64,000 nt of DNA from assembly GCF_003094615.1 (NCBI RefSeq), contig NZ_QDKO01000030.1, positions 1 to 64,000 of the forward strand, in the 5' to 3' direction. Shown piece by piece: positions 1-6,479 of the stretch. This DNA is from Caulobacter radicis (lineage in GTDB: Bacteria > Pseudomonadota > Alphaproteobacteria > Caulobacterales > Caulobacteraceae). Made by a program: the position numbers and the translations under genes. The notes under the pieces were generated by a model. The model was not told the origin of the DNA. It saw only the letters and a program-made list of their open reading frames with translations, and searched no databases. Each line of letters starts with the position of its first letter. The stretch's first letter is position 1.

Positions 1-108
1 GCCGCGGCTCCCGCCGCTGAAGGCGCCGCCCCGGCCGAAGGCGCCGCTCCGGCGCCCGCCGCCGCTGGCGCCGCTGCTCCGGCCGCTGCTGCTCCGGCCA
101 AGCACTAA
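1..108 (+). CDS. C-terminal end of an Ala/Pro-rich protein (partial)
   Basis: An open frame enters from the left edge in frame 1 and ends at TAA 106-108. The 35 visible residues are almost only Ala, Pro, Gly and Glu, ending Pro-Ala-Lys-His. Such tails are common extensions of otherwise conserved proteins in high-G+C alphaproteobacteria, so the tail does not identify the protein. A strong intrinsic terminator follows about 25 bases after the stop, which supports a real gene end. Function cannot be assigned. Confidence 0.75.
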   Translation, partial: AAAPAAEGAAPAEGAAPAPAAAGAAAPAAAAPAKH

Positions 109-133
109 GGCCAGGCCGAACGATCGAAACGAG

Positions 134-166
134 AAGGCCGCGGGGCTCTGGCTCCGCGGCCTTTTC
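134..166 (+). terminator. Rho-independent terminator
   Basis: A 10-bp perfect stem (AAGGCCGCGG / CCGCGGCCTT) with a 10-base loop is followed by a T-rich run (TTTTCTTT). It lies directly behind the Ala-rich gene end and ahead of the DUF4350 gene. Confidence 0.85.
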
Positions 167-219
167 TTTGCCCCGATGCGCGATAGGCTCGCCCGCGAAG
201 TTTCCGGGGTATCCGCGCC

Positions 220-1134
220 ATGCGTCGTCGACAGTTCCTGCTTTGCGCCGCCGGCGTCCCCCTTCTTGGCGGCCTGACGGCCGGCGTCGCCCAGGCCCGC
301 CAGCAGGCGGCCGACCCCGATGTCGACACCTCGGTCGCCAAGCCGGCCTATCCGCAGGGCAAGGGCCCGCGCCTGGCCATCGACGGCGGGCACAACAATT
401 TCCACACCGTGGACGGCCGCTTCGCCCCGTTCGCGGCGGTGGCCCGGGCCGACGGCTATCGGGTCTCGGGCCTGACCGCGCCGCTGTCGGCGCAGAGCCT
501 GGCCGAGGTCGACCTGCTGGTCGTGGCCAATCCGCTGGCCGCCGTGAACATCGGCGACTGGACCCTGCCCAACCCGGGCGCCTACACGCCGGAGGAAGCC
601 GCCGCCGTGAAGGCCTGGGTCGAGGCCGGCGGCGCCCTGCTGCTGATCGCCGACCACATGCCCTTCCCTGGCGGGGCCGAGCCCCTGGCCAAGGCCTTCG
701 GCTTCGACTTCGACAACGGCTTCGCCCAGAAGACCAGCGGCGGGCCCGAGTTCTTCCAGCGCGCCGACGGCTCGCTGCTGGACCATCCGATCACCCAGGG
801 CATCGACCGGGTGCAGAGCTTCACCGGCTCGTCGTTCCGCGCCCCACCTCAGGCCCGGCCGCTTTTGGTGCTGCGCGGCGGCTGGAGCGTGGCCATGCCG
901 CGCAAGGCCTGGGTGTTCGACGAGGCGACCCCCCGCCACGACGGCGAGGGCCTGCTGCGCGGCGCGGCCTTGCCTGTGGGCAAGGGGCGGGTGGTGGCCA
1001 TGGGCGAGGCGGCGATGTTCACCGCCCAGCTCGCCGGGCCCCAGAAACGCAAGATGGGCTTCAACGCCCCGACCGCCCCGCAGAACAAGGCGTTCCTGCT
1101 GAACGTGCTGCGGTGGCTGTCGGGGGCGATCTGA
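220..1134 (+). CDS. Secreted DUF4350 domain-containing protein
   Basis: 304 residues. The N-terminus (MRRRQF followed by a hydrophobic Ala/Gly/Leu stretch ending near AQA) is a signal peptide with Tat-like arginines. The mature part resembles DUF4350 proteins, which have a class I glutamine-amidotransferase-like fold: an early 'AIDGGHNN' strand-turn, 'DLLVVANPL', 'VKAWVEAGGALLLIADHMPF' and a late 'GKGRVVAMGEAAMF' segment. Related periplasmic proteins have no firmly known reaction. It stands alone between a terminator and a repeat element and faces the enoyl-CoA hydratase gene convergently. The start was chosen because the signal peptide begins exactly there; the overlapping 334-residue frame from 168 is a shadow. 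Confidence 0.8.
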   Translation: MRRRQFLLCAAGVPLLGGLTAGVAQARQQAADPDVDTSVAKPAYPQGKGPRLAIDGGHNNFHTVDGRFAPFAAVARADGYRVSGLTAPLSAQSLAEVDLLVVANPLAAVNIGDWTLPNPGAYTPEEAAAVKAWVEAGGALLLIADHMPFPGGAEPLAKAFGFDFDNGFAQKTSGGPEFFQRADGSLLDHPITQGIDRVQSFTGSSFRAPPQARPLLVLRGGWSVAMPRKAWVFDEATPRHDGEGLLRGAALPVGKGRVVAMGEAAMFTAQLAGPQKRKMGFNAPTAPQNKAFLLNVLRWLSGAI

Positions 1135-1140
1135 GCAAGG

Positions 1141-1275
1141 AACCTCCCCCTGTGGGGGAGGCGATCGCGTAGCGATCGGTGGGGGGAAGTTCGCGAAGCC
1201 AGCCTGTTCGGTGGAAGCTGAAAACGGCCCCCCTCCGTCGCCTTTGGCGACACCTCCCCCAGAGGGGGAGGATCT
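1141..1275. repeat. Intergenic palindromic repeat, CTCCCCC family, copy 1
   Basis: Two inverted CCTCCCCC/GGGGGAGG hairpins bracket a central 'aaaacggccccc' stretch and a 'gatcgcg..gcgatcggtgggggg' module. It fills the gap between two convergent genes (stops at 1134 and 1283). At least six more copies occur in the window. Confidence 0.85.
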
Positions 1276-1282
1276 TTGGACA

Positions 1283-2053
1283 TCACCCCGCCTTGCTGAA
1301 GTCGGGCGCGCGGCGCTCGGCGAAGGCCATGAAGGCTTCGCGGGCCTCGGCGGTCTGCAGGCGCTGCGCGAACAGGGCGCCTTCCTTGTCCATCAGGGCG
1401 GCGATGGCCTCGGCGTCGCGCATCAGGCCCTTGGTGACCGTCAGGGCGCCCAGCGGACGCTTGGCCAACTGGTCGGCGGCGGCGCGGGCCCGCTCGCGCA
1501 GTTCCTGGGCGGGAACCACGGCGTTGGCCAGGCCCCAGGCGGCGGCCGTCGTTCCATCCACCGCCTCGCCCAGGGCGAACATGGCGTAGGCGCGGGCATG
1601 GCCGATGCGGGCCGGCAGCAGCCAGCTCGACGCGGCCTCCGGGGCCAGGGCCAGGTTGACGAACGGCACGGTCAGGCGCGCGTCCGGCGCGACGAAGACC
1701 AAGTCGCAGTGCAGCAGCATGGTCGTGCCCACGCCCACGGCCTGGCCGTGGACGGCGGCGACCAGCGGCCGGGTGGCGTTGGCCAGGGCCTTGAGGAACC
1801 GCCACACGTGGCGCTCCTCGGTGAAGGCGCCGGTGGCCTGGGCCACGAAGTCGCCCAGGTCGTTGCCGGCGCTGAAGCTGTCGCCGTCGGCCTGGAACAC
1901 CACCACCCGGATCTCGGGATCGGTCTCGGCGCCCTCCAGGGCGTCGGCCAGGGCGCCGTACATGGCGTTGCTGAGCGCGTTCTTCTTCTCGGGACGCGAC
2001 AGGGTGATGGTCAGCACGCCGGCCTCGAGGCTGGTCTTCACGTGCTCGGTCAT
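1283..2053 (-). CDS. Enoyl-CoA hydratase/isomerase family protein
   Basis: 256 residues, normal length for a crotonase. The N-terminal 'ITLSRPEKKNALS' strand-turn, the oxyanion-hole region 'SAGNDL' (61-66) and the second oxyanion segment 'VHGQAVGVGTTM' (101-112) are all present, followed by a Pro-Glu at 138-139 where hydratases carry a catalytic Glu. Members act on acyl-CoA double bonds; the substrate cannot be read here. The start ATG overlaps the stop of the upstream marR gene (ATGA), so the pair is translationally coupled and probably controlled by that MarR protein. Confidence 0.9.
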   Translation of the reverse strand: MTEHVKTSLEAGVLTITLSRPEKKNALSNAMYGALADALEGAETDPEIRVVVFQADGDSFSAGNDLGDFVAQATGAFTEERHVWRFLKALANATRPLVAAVHGQAVGVGTTMLLHCDLVFVAPDARLTVPFVNLALAPEAASSWLLPARIGHARAYAMFALGEAVDGTTAAAWGLANAVVPAQELRERARAAADQLAKRPLGALTVTKGLMRDAEAIAALMDKEGALFAQRLQTAEAREAFMAFAERRAPDFSKAG

Positions 2054-2508
2054 ACGGAATCTCCCTTGGGGAACTTGGTTTGCAGGCTCGAAAGCCAGCG
2101 GGCGACCACGGCGATCTCGTCGTCCGTGAAGCCCTCGGTGAGGTGGGCGTTGAGGTGCGCGAGGCCGGCTTTCGCCTCCGCGCGGGCGGCGCGGCCGTGG
2201 TCGGTCAGGTGCAGGCGCAGGGCTCGGCCGTCCTTCGGATCGGGCCGGCGTTCGACCAGGCCCGCGCGGGTCATGCGATCGACGAGGCCGGTCATGGCCG
2301 AGGGCGCCAGGTCCAGGGCCTCGGCCGCCTCGCCGATCAGCGCGCCGTCGGCGGACCCAAGATAGAACAGCACCCCCGACTGGGCGGAGGTCAGGCCGGC
2401 GCCCTCGCCCGCCAGCCTGGCCTCGATCCAGCGCTGCACGCGCCGGTGGCCGGCGGCGAGCAGGAAGACGAAGCGTCTGTCCGGAACGGGGGCGGGGGGC
2501 GTCGACAT
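2050..2508 (-). CDS. MarR family transcriptional regulator
   Basis: 152 residues with a MarR winged-helix layout: an N-terminal helix, 'LTSAQSGVLFYLGS', the HTH 'IGEAAEALDLAPSAMTGLVDRMTRAGLVERR' (about 76-106) and the wing 'PDPKDGRALRLHLTDHG'. It is the first gene of a two-gene operon with the enoyl-CoA hydratase. A perfect inverted repeat lies 24-46 bases upstream of the start over a candidate -35 box, so autorepression relieved by an aromatic or acyl ligand is a reasonable inference. Confidence 0.93.
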   Translation of the reverse strand: MSTPPAPVPDRRFVFLLAAGHRRVQRWIEARLAGEGAGLTSAQSGVLFYLGSADGALIGEAAEALDLAPSAMTGLVDRMTRAGLVERRPDPKDGRALRLHLTDHGRAARAEAKAGLAHLNAHLTEGFTDDEIAVVARWLSSLQTKFPKGDSV

Positions 2509-2513
2509 GCGGC

Positions 2514-2554
2514 GACTATATGCTTCGCGTGCGAAACATCAAACGGATGTTTCG
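2514..2554 (-). promoter_or_regulatory. marR promoter with palindromic operator
   Basis: Positions 2532-2554 form a perfect inverted repeat with 9-base arms CGAAACATC / GATGTTTCG and a 5-base spacer. Read on the minus strand, TTGATG inside it and TATAGT some 16 bases downstream form a plausible -35/-10 pair. The operator would therefore cover the -35, the usual arrangement for MarR autorepression. The dyad is seen directly; the binding partner is inferred. Confidence 0.7.
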
Positions 2555-2599
2555 GGCAGTGCTTTCCCAAAACCTCCCGTCAGTCCCGCCCGAACGTTG

Positions 2600-3115
2600 A
2601 TTGCTGGGGGCACGCGTTGGAGGGGAAAGGAGCCAGCGAGCTTGCGCCGCTGGCCTCCATCTTCGTGAGCCAGGGCCAGCAAAGCCTCAAGGTCGCGGAA
2701 CAATTGGGCCTCCACGGCCCCCGCGACGATCACCCGGAGATGGCACGATCCGGTCGATAAGGCCGCACAAAGCCTTGGCGGCGGCGTCGCCGGTCCTCGG
2801 GCCGCTCCAACGCCTCGGCAAGGGCGTAAACCTTGCGGCGGTAAAGCTCAGGGACATTGGGGTGAATGTCGGGAATGTCCCTGGGCGCCTCGGCCAGCTT
2901 GCGCTCGATCTCCTCGGCGTCCGCCTCAAGGGTCAGCAACCGCTCCATGAGGGGGCGGCTATAGTCGCCGTCCTCGACCGCCTGCACCAGCCCGGCGATA
3001 GCGTTGCGGGTCTTATCCAGGCGCTGGATATCGGCCTCCCTCGTCGCCCGACGCTGATGGTTGAGGCGGTTATTCGTCAATCGGGGGCGGATCGGTCTAC
3101 TGAAGTCTTGCTAGC
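2600..3115 (-). pseudogene. Remnant of a large serine recombinase (C-terminal part, two frameshifts)
   Basis: Reading leftward from about 3115, one frame gives 'NRLNHQRRATREADIQRLDK...AIAGLVQAVEDGDYS...LEADAEEIERKLAEAP...HPNVPELYRRKVYALAEAL', the coiled-coil region typical of large serine recombinases. The continuation 'AAAKALCGLIDRIVPSPG' sits in a second frame (around 2785-2735) and 'VEAQLFRDLEALLALA' in a third (around 2730-2665), which is the family's usual order. The catalytic resolvase domain and zinc ribbon are missing. This is a decayed mobile-element fragment at the edge of the low-G+C island. Confidence 0.75.
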
Positions 3116-3141
3116 CGCCCGCTTGCAGTGACCGCGTTACT

Positions 3142-3891
3142 TCAAGAACGGCATCGAGGAAGCGAGGCCGCGCTTAAATCCGGCAGCTTGCCAACAGCTT
3201 CCTGAAAAGCCGACGCAATCACCCCAACCAGGTTAGTCGCATCGGCCGAAAAGCTTGCATGGCGGAGCGCCCCAACAAAGGCCGGAGCCTGTTTCTTGAG
3301 GAAAGGCGCGAAGGGTACGCACGGTGTTGATAGTCCAAGGCGGGTGATCAGCGGCGCCCAGAACATAGCGCGCGCGAGTCTGCCGTTACCATCCGCGAAA
3401 GGGTGCCATAACGTCACGGAAAGTAGCCGGACGCAGGCCTGCGCAAAGGGACTATCGTCTCCGTTGATCGCGATCTCACCAAGCAGGTCCGTGGGAACGA
3501 TGTCCGGGTCTGGAAACGCCACCGAAACACCGTTCTCATCCGCCCCGCTGCCAACGAATCCCGTCCGGGGGGAAGTCGCTGATCCCCTTAGGCACGAAGT
3601 AAGCTCGATTACCTCCTCGCGGGTAATCTTTGCAGCGATCCTATCCCAATAGGAAGTCAGCACTGGTTCAGGCGCCGGGCGCACGAACGCCTGCCTTACA
3701 AGGTGTTGGCTTTGTCGCGTCAGCGGGCCCTGAAGCACAAGGTATGCTGCCTTTGCCTCCATTCCAAATGAGCACCAGGGAGGAACTTGCGCCCAGTCCT
3801 TCGCTATCTTTAAAATGGCCTCGTTGGCTAAATCAATCTCTCGGCTTGGTGACACTCTGACGCATTCAGGTACACAAATCTTGTTTATCAA
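3142..3891 (-). CDS. Fic family protein in the peptide cluster
   Basis: 249 residues. The Fic motif HPFADGNGRLAR lies at 163-174 with catalytic His163, Asp167, Asn169 and Arg171; a 'flap'-like segment 'VSVAFPDPDIVPTDLLGEI' precedes it. Fic proteins usually transfer AMP (sometimes other groups) to target protein hydroxyls. Start is TTG, 12 bases after the stop of the TraB-like gene, so it is most likely the last gene of the precursor-maturase operon. G+C is lower than in the flanking chromosome. No clear auto-inhibitory helix motif was recognised at either end. Its role in the cluster is unknown: target modification, immunity or regulation are all open. Confidence 0.88.
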   Translation of the reverse strand: MINKICVPECVRVSPSREIDLANEAILKIAKDWAQVPPWCSFGMEAKAAYLVLQGPLTRQSQHLVRQAFVRPAPEPVLTSYWDRIAAKITREEVIELTSCLRGSATSPRTGFVGSGADENGVSVAFPDPDIVPTDLLGEIAINGDDSPFAQACVRLLSVTLWHPFADGNGRLARAMFWAPLITRLGLSTPCVPFAPFLKKQAPAFVGALRHASFSADATNLVGVIASAFQEAVGKLPDLSAASLPRCRS

Positions 3892-3903
3892 GTCGCCGCT
3901 CTT

Positions 3904-4785
3904 CTATGCGAAAAATTGAAAACGAGCAGCGCCGAATGTCTTTTCGAGGGGGGCGAGCAGTGCGCGTAGGTGACCGCTTCCGTAGACGACCGCGAGTGAC
4001 GGCGCCCGGCTCGCTGTGCGCTCGATAAGCGCCAGCAGATGCCGGTTCCTGACGTTTGTCATCTCAAGAATGACCGGTGCGTACTTGTCTTGCCCGCACG
4101 GACTGCCCCGCTGCAGGACCGAGACCTCGCGCGACAACGGTAGCCCATACGTCGAAATGTACCAATCGGATGCCGTTTCGGAGGACCAAACGAGAGACTC
4201 GTCGAGTGAACCGAAGTGCTCGATCATAGCTATTACGAACTTTCGGAAATCGGCCTCGTCCTGAAACCCACGCACATTCGCCCTAGACGAAACTTCTCTT
4301 ACCAAATAGGCGCGCCGGATTTCTTCCACACTAAATGATTTGGCAAGTTTGCGATTGATTTCAACGATACCGATCTCGCCGCCGATGTAGTCGACGCCCG
4401 ATTGCGCCGCAAGCATGGTGGCATATGTTGCCTCGCCGCCCCGAAAGTTCGTGGCGCTCATTGATCTATATCGCGAGAGATTTGGGTTGATGCCCAAGCT
4501 TGTGTCGATCCCCTCGACCACGACGGATCTAAGGCCGCTGGTGGCCAGGATCTCGCGAACGCCTCGGAAGGTCTGGCTGTCGAGATCGCCACTGTGTCGA
4601 GTGGCCAGGAAGCGCAGGCGGGGAGCCTCGCCGCCGAACACGGCAGCGTACGTACCGCGCCTTTCCTGCAGGTTGCCCACGCAGGCGCTTCCGACGACCT
4701 GAGCGTTTGCGAACGCCGGAAGAGACGCCGCCGCCGCCGCGAGAACCGTTCTTCGCGAAAACATCATGCGGCTCCGAGTTGCCAA
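3904..4785 (-). CDS. Tat-exported TraB/TIKI-like putative metal-dependent protein
   Basis: 293 residues. The N-terminus has Ser10-Arg11-Arg12-Thr then a hydrophobic Ala-rich segment ending Ala-Asn-Ala (about 28), a Tat-type signal. The mature part weakly resembles the TraB/TIKI superfamily: His64 in 'LATRHSGD', Glu91 in 'VVVEGID', Glu118 and Glu137 in 'GGEATYA...GGEIG', then 'VRNRHLLALIE' and His272 in 'YGSGHLRALL'. TIKI proteins are metal-dependent peptidases, so a periplasmic peptide-processing role is conceivable but unproven. The start overlaps the end of the radical SAM gene by 22 bases, indicating one operon. A ChaN-like or unrelated fold is the alternative. Confidence 0.6.
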   Translation of the reverse strand: MATRSRMMFSRRTVLAAAAASLPAFANAQVVGSACVGNLQERRGTYAAVFGGEAPRLRFLATRHSGDLDSQTFRGVREILATSGLRSVVVEGIDTSLGINPNLSRYRSMSATNFRGGEATYATMLAAQSGVDYIGGEIGIVEINRKLAKSFSVEEIRRAYLVREVSSRANVRGFQDEADFRKFVIAMIEHFGSLDESLVWSSETASDWYISTYGLPLSREVSVLQRGSPCGQDKYAPVILEMTNVRNRHLLALIERTASRAPSLAVVYGSGHLRALLAPLEKTFGAARFQFFA

Positions 4786-6056
4786 TCTGAGTCAGCCAGA
4801 TCTGCGAGAAGTGGCGACTGGCCCGAACGCCCGTGGTCAATCATCATTGCTGCGCCTTGAACATACAGATCCTTGAAGACGTCGCAGTAGACAGACTTTC
4901 GATCGAATAGTTGTCCAGTCTGATAGCGCATACCGATGCGCCCAACGCTCTGACCACTCCTGCATTGATTGAGCAGAGCGCAGTCGTCGCATTCGGGCGC
5001 GGTCTGGAATGAGGCCACGATAGACGTATAGAATCGTGCGTCCGCTAGAACGTCCTCCAGCCCGTGATCGTGCACAGTGAGTTGGGCGAAGCGGCCATCA
5101 TAGGCTGGGCGCAGGCTTTCCTCCGGCTGAATTGCGCCGTTGCTTTCCACGACCATTACATAGTGCGCCAGCGACAGCTTGCCCTCCGACGGAGGGGGAC
5201 CCCACCTGAGGGAATTCATAATCCGCTTAAATATGCGGACTTCGACGTGGCGACCTCGCATCGCGTCTCGCCGCCAGGCGGCAAATGCGCTCAAGAGATA
5301 CTGTCTCGTTTTCTCAAGCGTCTCACTCGAAACCGAATCCCAGTTCATGAATGGGAGAAGGAAGTCGAACCCTGTGAAGCCCAGCTCCCTGGTCAGGTGA
5401 TCGTAAACCCGGGCGCCGTCTGCATCTGGATTGATCACGCACAGGGCGCCGAAATGCGCGATTCTGCCGTCGCGATTTGCATCCTGTAATTTACGGATGC
5501 CTGAAACTACGTTGGCGTGAGTGCCGCGATCTTTCTTATCTACGCGATACTGGTCGTGAGCTTCCTCATATCCGTCAATGCTGACACCTAGACGCAATTC
5601 CCATTTCTCGATCTGAGCGAGCCACGCCTCACTGACCAGCGTTGCGTTTGTCTGCATAGAATACTGAATTTTAGAAAGTTGTTCTTCATTCAATTCTCGA
5701 CGCAGCTTCGACGTGATCGCGGACATTCTCTCATCGAAATGAGCCGGCGTCATCAGCATGGGCTCGCCGCCATGCAAAATTAGACGAACGAATCGAGGGT
5801 TTCTATTTTTAAACTGATCTATAATTATTCCAGCAACATGCTCACACGTCTCTATCGACGCTCTAGTGGGCATCTGCTTGTATAGCTCGTTGCCGACATT
5901 ATACATATAGCAGTATTTACAGTTAATGTTGCACGTCTCTTGAATCTTGAATACAATTTCAAGTGACGTGGCGTCCGAAACGGTTAGCTCCACCGCCCGT
6001 TCTAAATGAATTATTGACTCGTCAATTGCGGTTATAACAGTCATAATTGCCGCCAT
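4764..6056 (-). CDS. Radical SAM/SPASM peptide maturase (cyclophane-forming type candidate)
   Basis: 430 residues. The radical SAM CX3CX2C motif is Cys42, Cys46, Cys49 ('CNINCKYC'), followed by 'LHGGEPM' and 'QTNATLV'. A C-terminal SPASM-type set of cysteines is visible at 356, 359, 365 and 391. The architecture and neighbours (short precursor, HlyD adaptor, C39 ABC exporter) match maturases of the XyeB/GrrM/FxsB kind, known to link aromatic side chains to a residue two positions later. It follows the precursor gene after a 37-base gap containing a hairpin. Start ATG 6056 is used; an in-frame ATG four codons later (MTVITAID) is possible. Subfamily placement is inference. Confidence 0.88.
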   Translation of the reverse strand: MAAIMTVITAIDESIIHLERAVELTVSDATSLEIVFKIQETCNINCKYCYMYNVGNELYKQMPTRASIETCEHVAGIIIDQFKNRNPRFVRLILHGGEPMLMTPAHFDERMSAITSKLRRELNEEQLSKIQYSMQTNATLVSEAWLAQIEKWELRLGVSIDGYEEAHDQYRVDKKDRGTHANVVSGIRKLQDANRDGRIAHFGALCVINPDADGARVYDHLTRELGFTGFDFLLPFMNWDSVSSETLEKTRQYLLSAFAAWRRDAMRGRHVEVRIFKRIMNSLRWGPPPSEGKLSLAHYVMVVESNGAIQPEESLRPAYDGRFAQLTVHDHGLEDVLADARFYTSIVASFQTAPECDDCALLNQCRSGQSVGRIGMRYQTGQLFDRKSVYCDVFKDLYVQGAAMMIDHGRSGQSPLLADLADSDWQLGAA

Positions 6057-6063
6057 TTAGGGT

Positions 6064-6086
6064 GGCGGAGCGCTAAGCGCCCCGCC
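6064..6086 (-). promoter_or_regulatory. Hairpin between precursor and maturase genes
   Basis: A 10-bp stem (GGCGGAGCGC against GCGCCCCGCC, one A-C mismatch) with a TAA loop lies between the precursor stop and the maturase start. No U-run follows. It could stabilise the precursor mRNA or limit readthrough, which would favour more precursor than enzyme. Confidence 0.45.
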
Positions 6087-6093
6087 TGTTACG

Positions 6094-6336
6094 TCAAACG
6101 GTGATGGTGGAGAAGTAGTCCTCATAGGACTCATTGAAGTAGTCCGTGTAGTCCCACTGGCTGCCGTTGTCGTCATAGCCCAGGCTGAAACGGAGATCGT
6201 CGTCCGAGCCATAGCCGCCCGCGACGTTGCCGAAGAGCGAGCTGTCGAGCGGCGTGATGCCAGCCGTGCTCGCTTCCGCTTGATTCCTGCCCACAGCGGT
6301 CTTCACCAGACCCAGGAAATCGGTTTTCGAAATCAT
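6094..6336 (-). CDS. RiPP precursor peptide with double-glycine leader and Tyr-X-Asp/Asn/Ser core
   Basis: 80 residues. The leader (1-41) ends 'SSLFGNVAGG', a double-glycine processing site with Val at -4 and Phe at -7, suited to the C39 transporter encoded divergently. The predicted 39-residue core (42-80) is acidic and aromatic: one Trp, seven Tyr and three Phe. Two tandem blocks read Y-T-D-Y-F-N (63-68) and Y-E-D-Y-F-S (71-76), so each Tyr starts an aromatic-X-Asp/Asn/Ser triplet, the type crosslinked in triceptides. A further Y-D-D is at 54-56. The gene has a good GGAGG site 4 bases before ATG and is first in the operon with the radical SAM maturase. Confidence 0.85.
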   Translation of the reverse strand: MISKTDFLGLVKTAVGRNQAEASTAGITPLDSSLFGNVAGGYGSDDDLRFSLGYDDNGSQWDYTDYFNESYEDYFSTITV

Positions 6337-6376
6337 AAAACCTCCACTAGAAAGCGCTAATGCGCAACCTTGGGCA

Positions 6377-6406
6377 TACCACCCGGAAATGCGATCTCAA
6401 GTGGTA
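6377..6406. promoter_or_regulatory. Divergent control region of the peptide cluster, with inverted repeat
   Basis: The gap 6337-6479 separates the precursor operon (minus) from the exporter operon (plus). An inverted repeat TACCAC / GTGGTA with an 18-base spacer lies at its centre. On the minus strand TTGAGA and TATGCC about 16 bases apart fall inside it and could be the -35/-10 of the precursor operon, so the repeat could be an operator. No regulator gene is in the cluster. Confidence 0.4.
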
Positions 6407-6479
6407 GATTTTTTACAGTCGTGTTTAACTGGAGTGATCCGTTGGGTGGGCGGACTTTGGGCAGCGTGGTTTAATTCGG

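Noticed and set aside
1..108. Identification of the Ala-rich C-terminus as a ribosomal protein tail
   Set aside because: Such tails occur on many unrelated proteins in this group; nothing specific is visible.
3142..3891. Possible Fic auto-inhibition motif (Ser-Gly-Ala-Asp-Glu-Asn at 115-120)
   Set aside because: It matches S/T-xxx-E-N/G by pattern but falls in the flap loop just ahead of the Fic motif, not in a helix, so it is probably chance.
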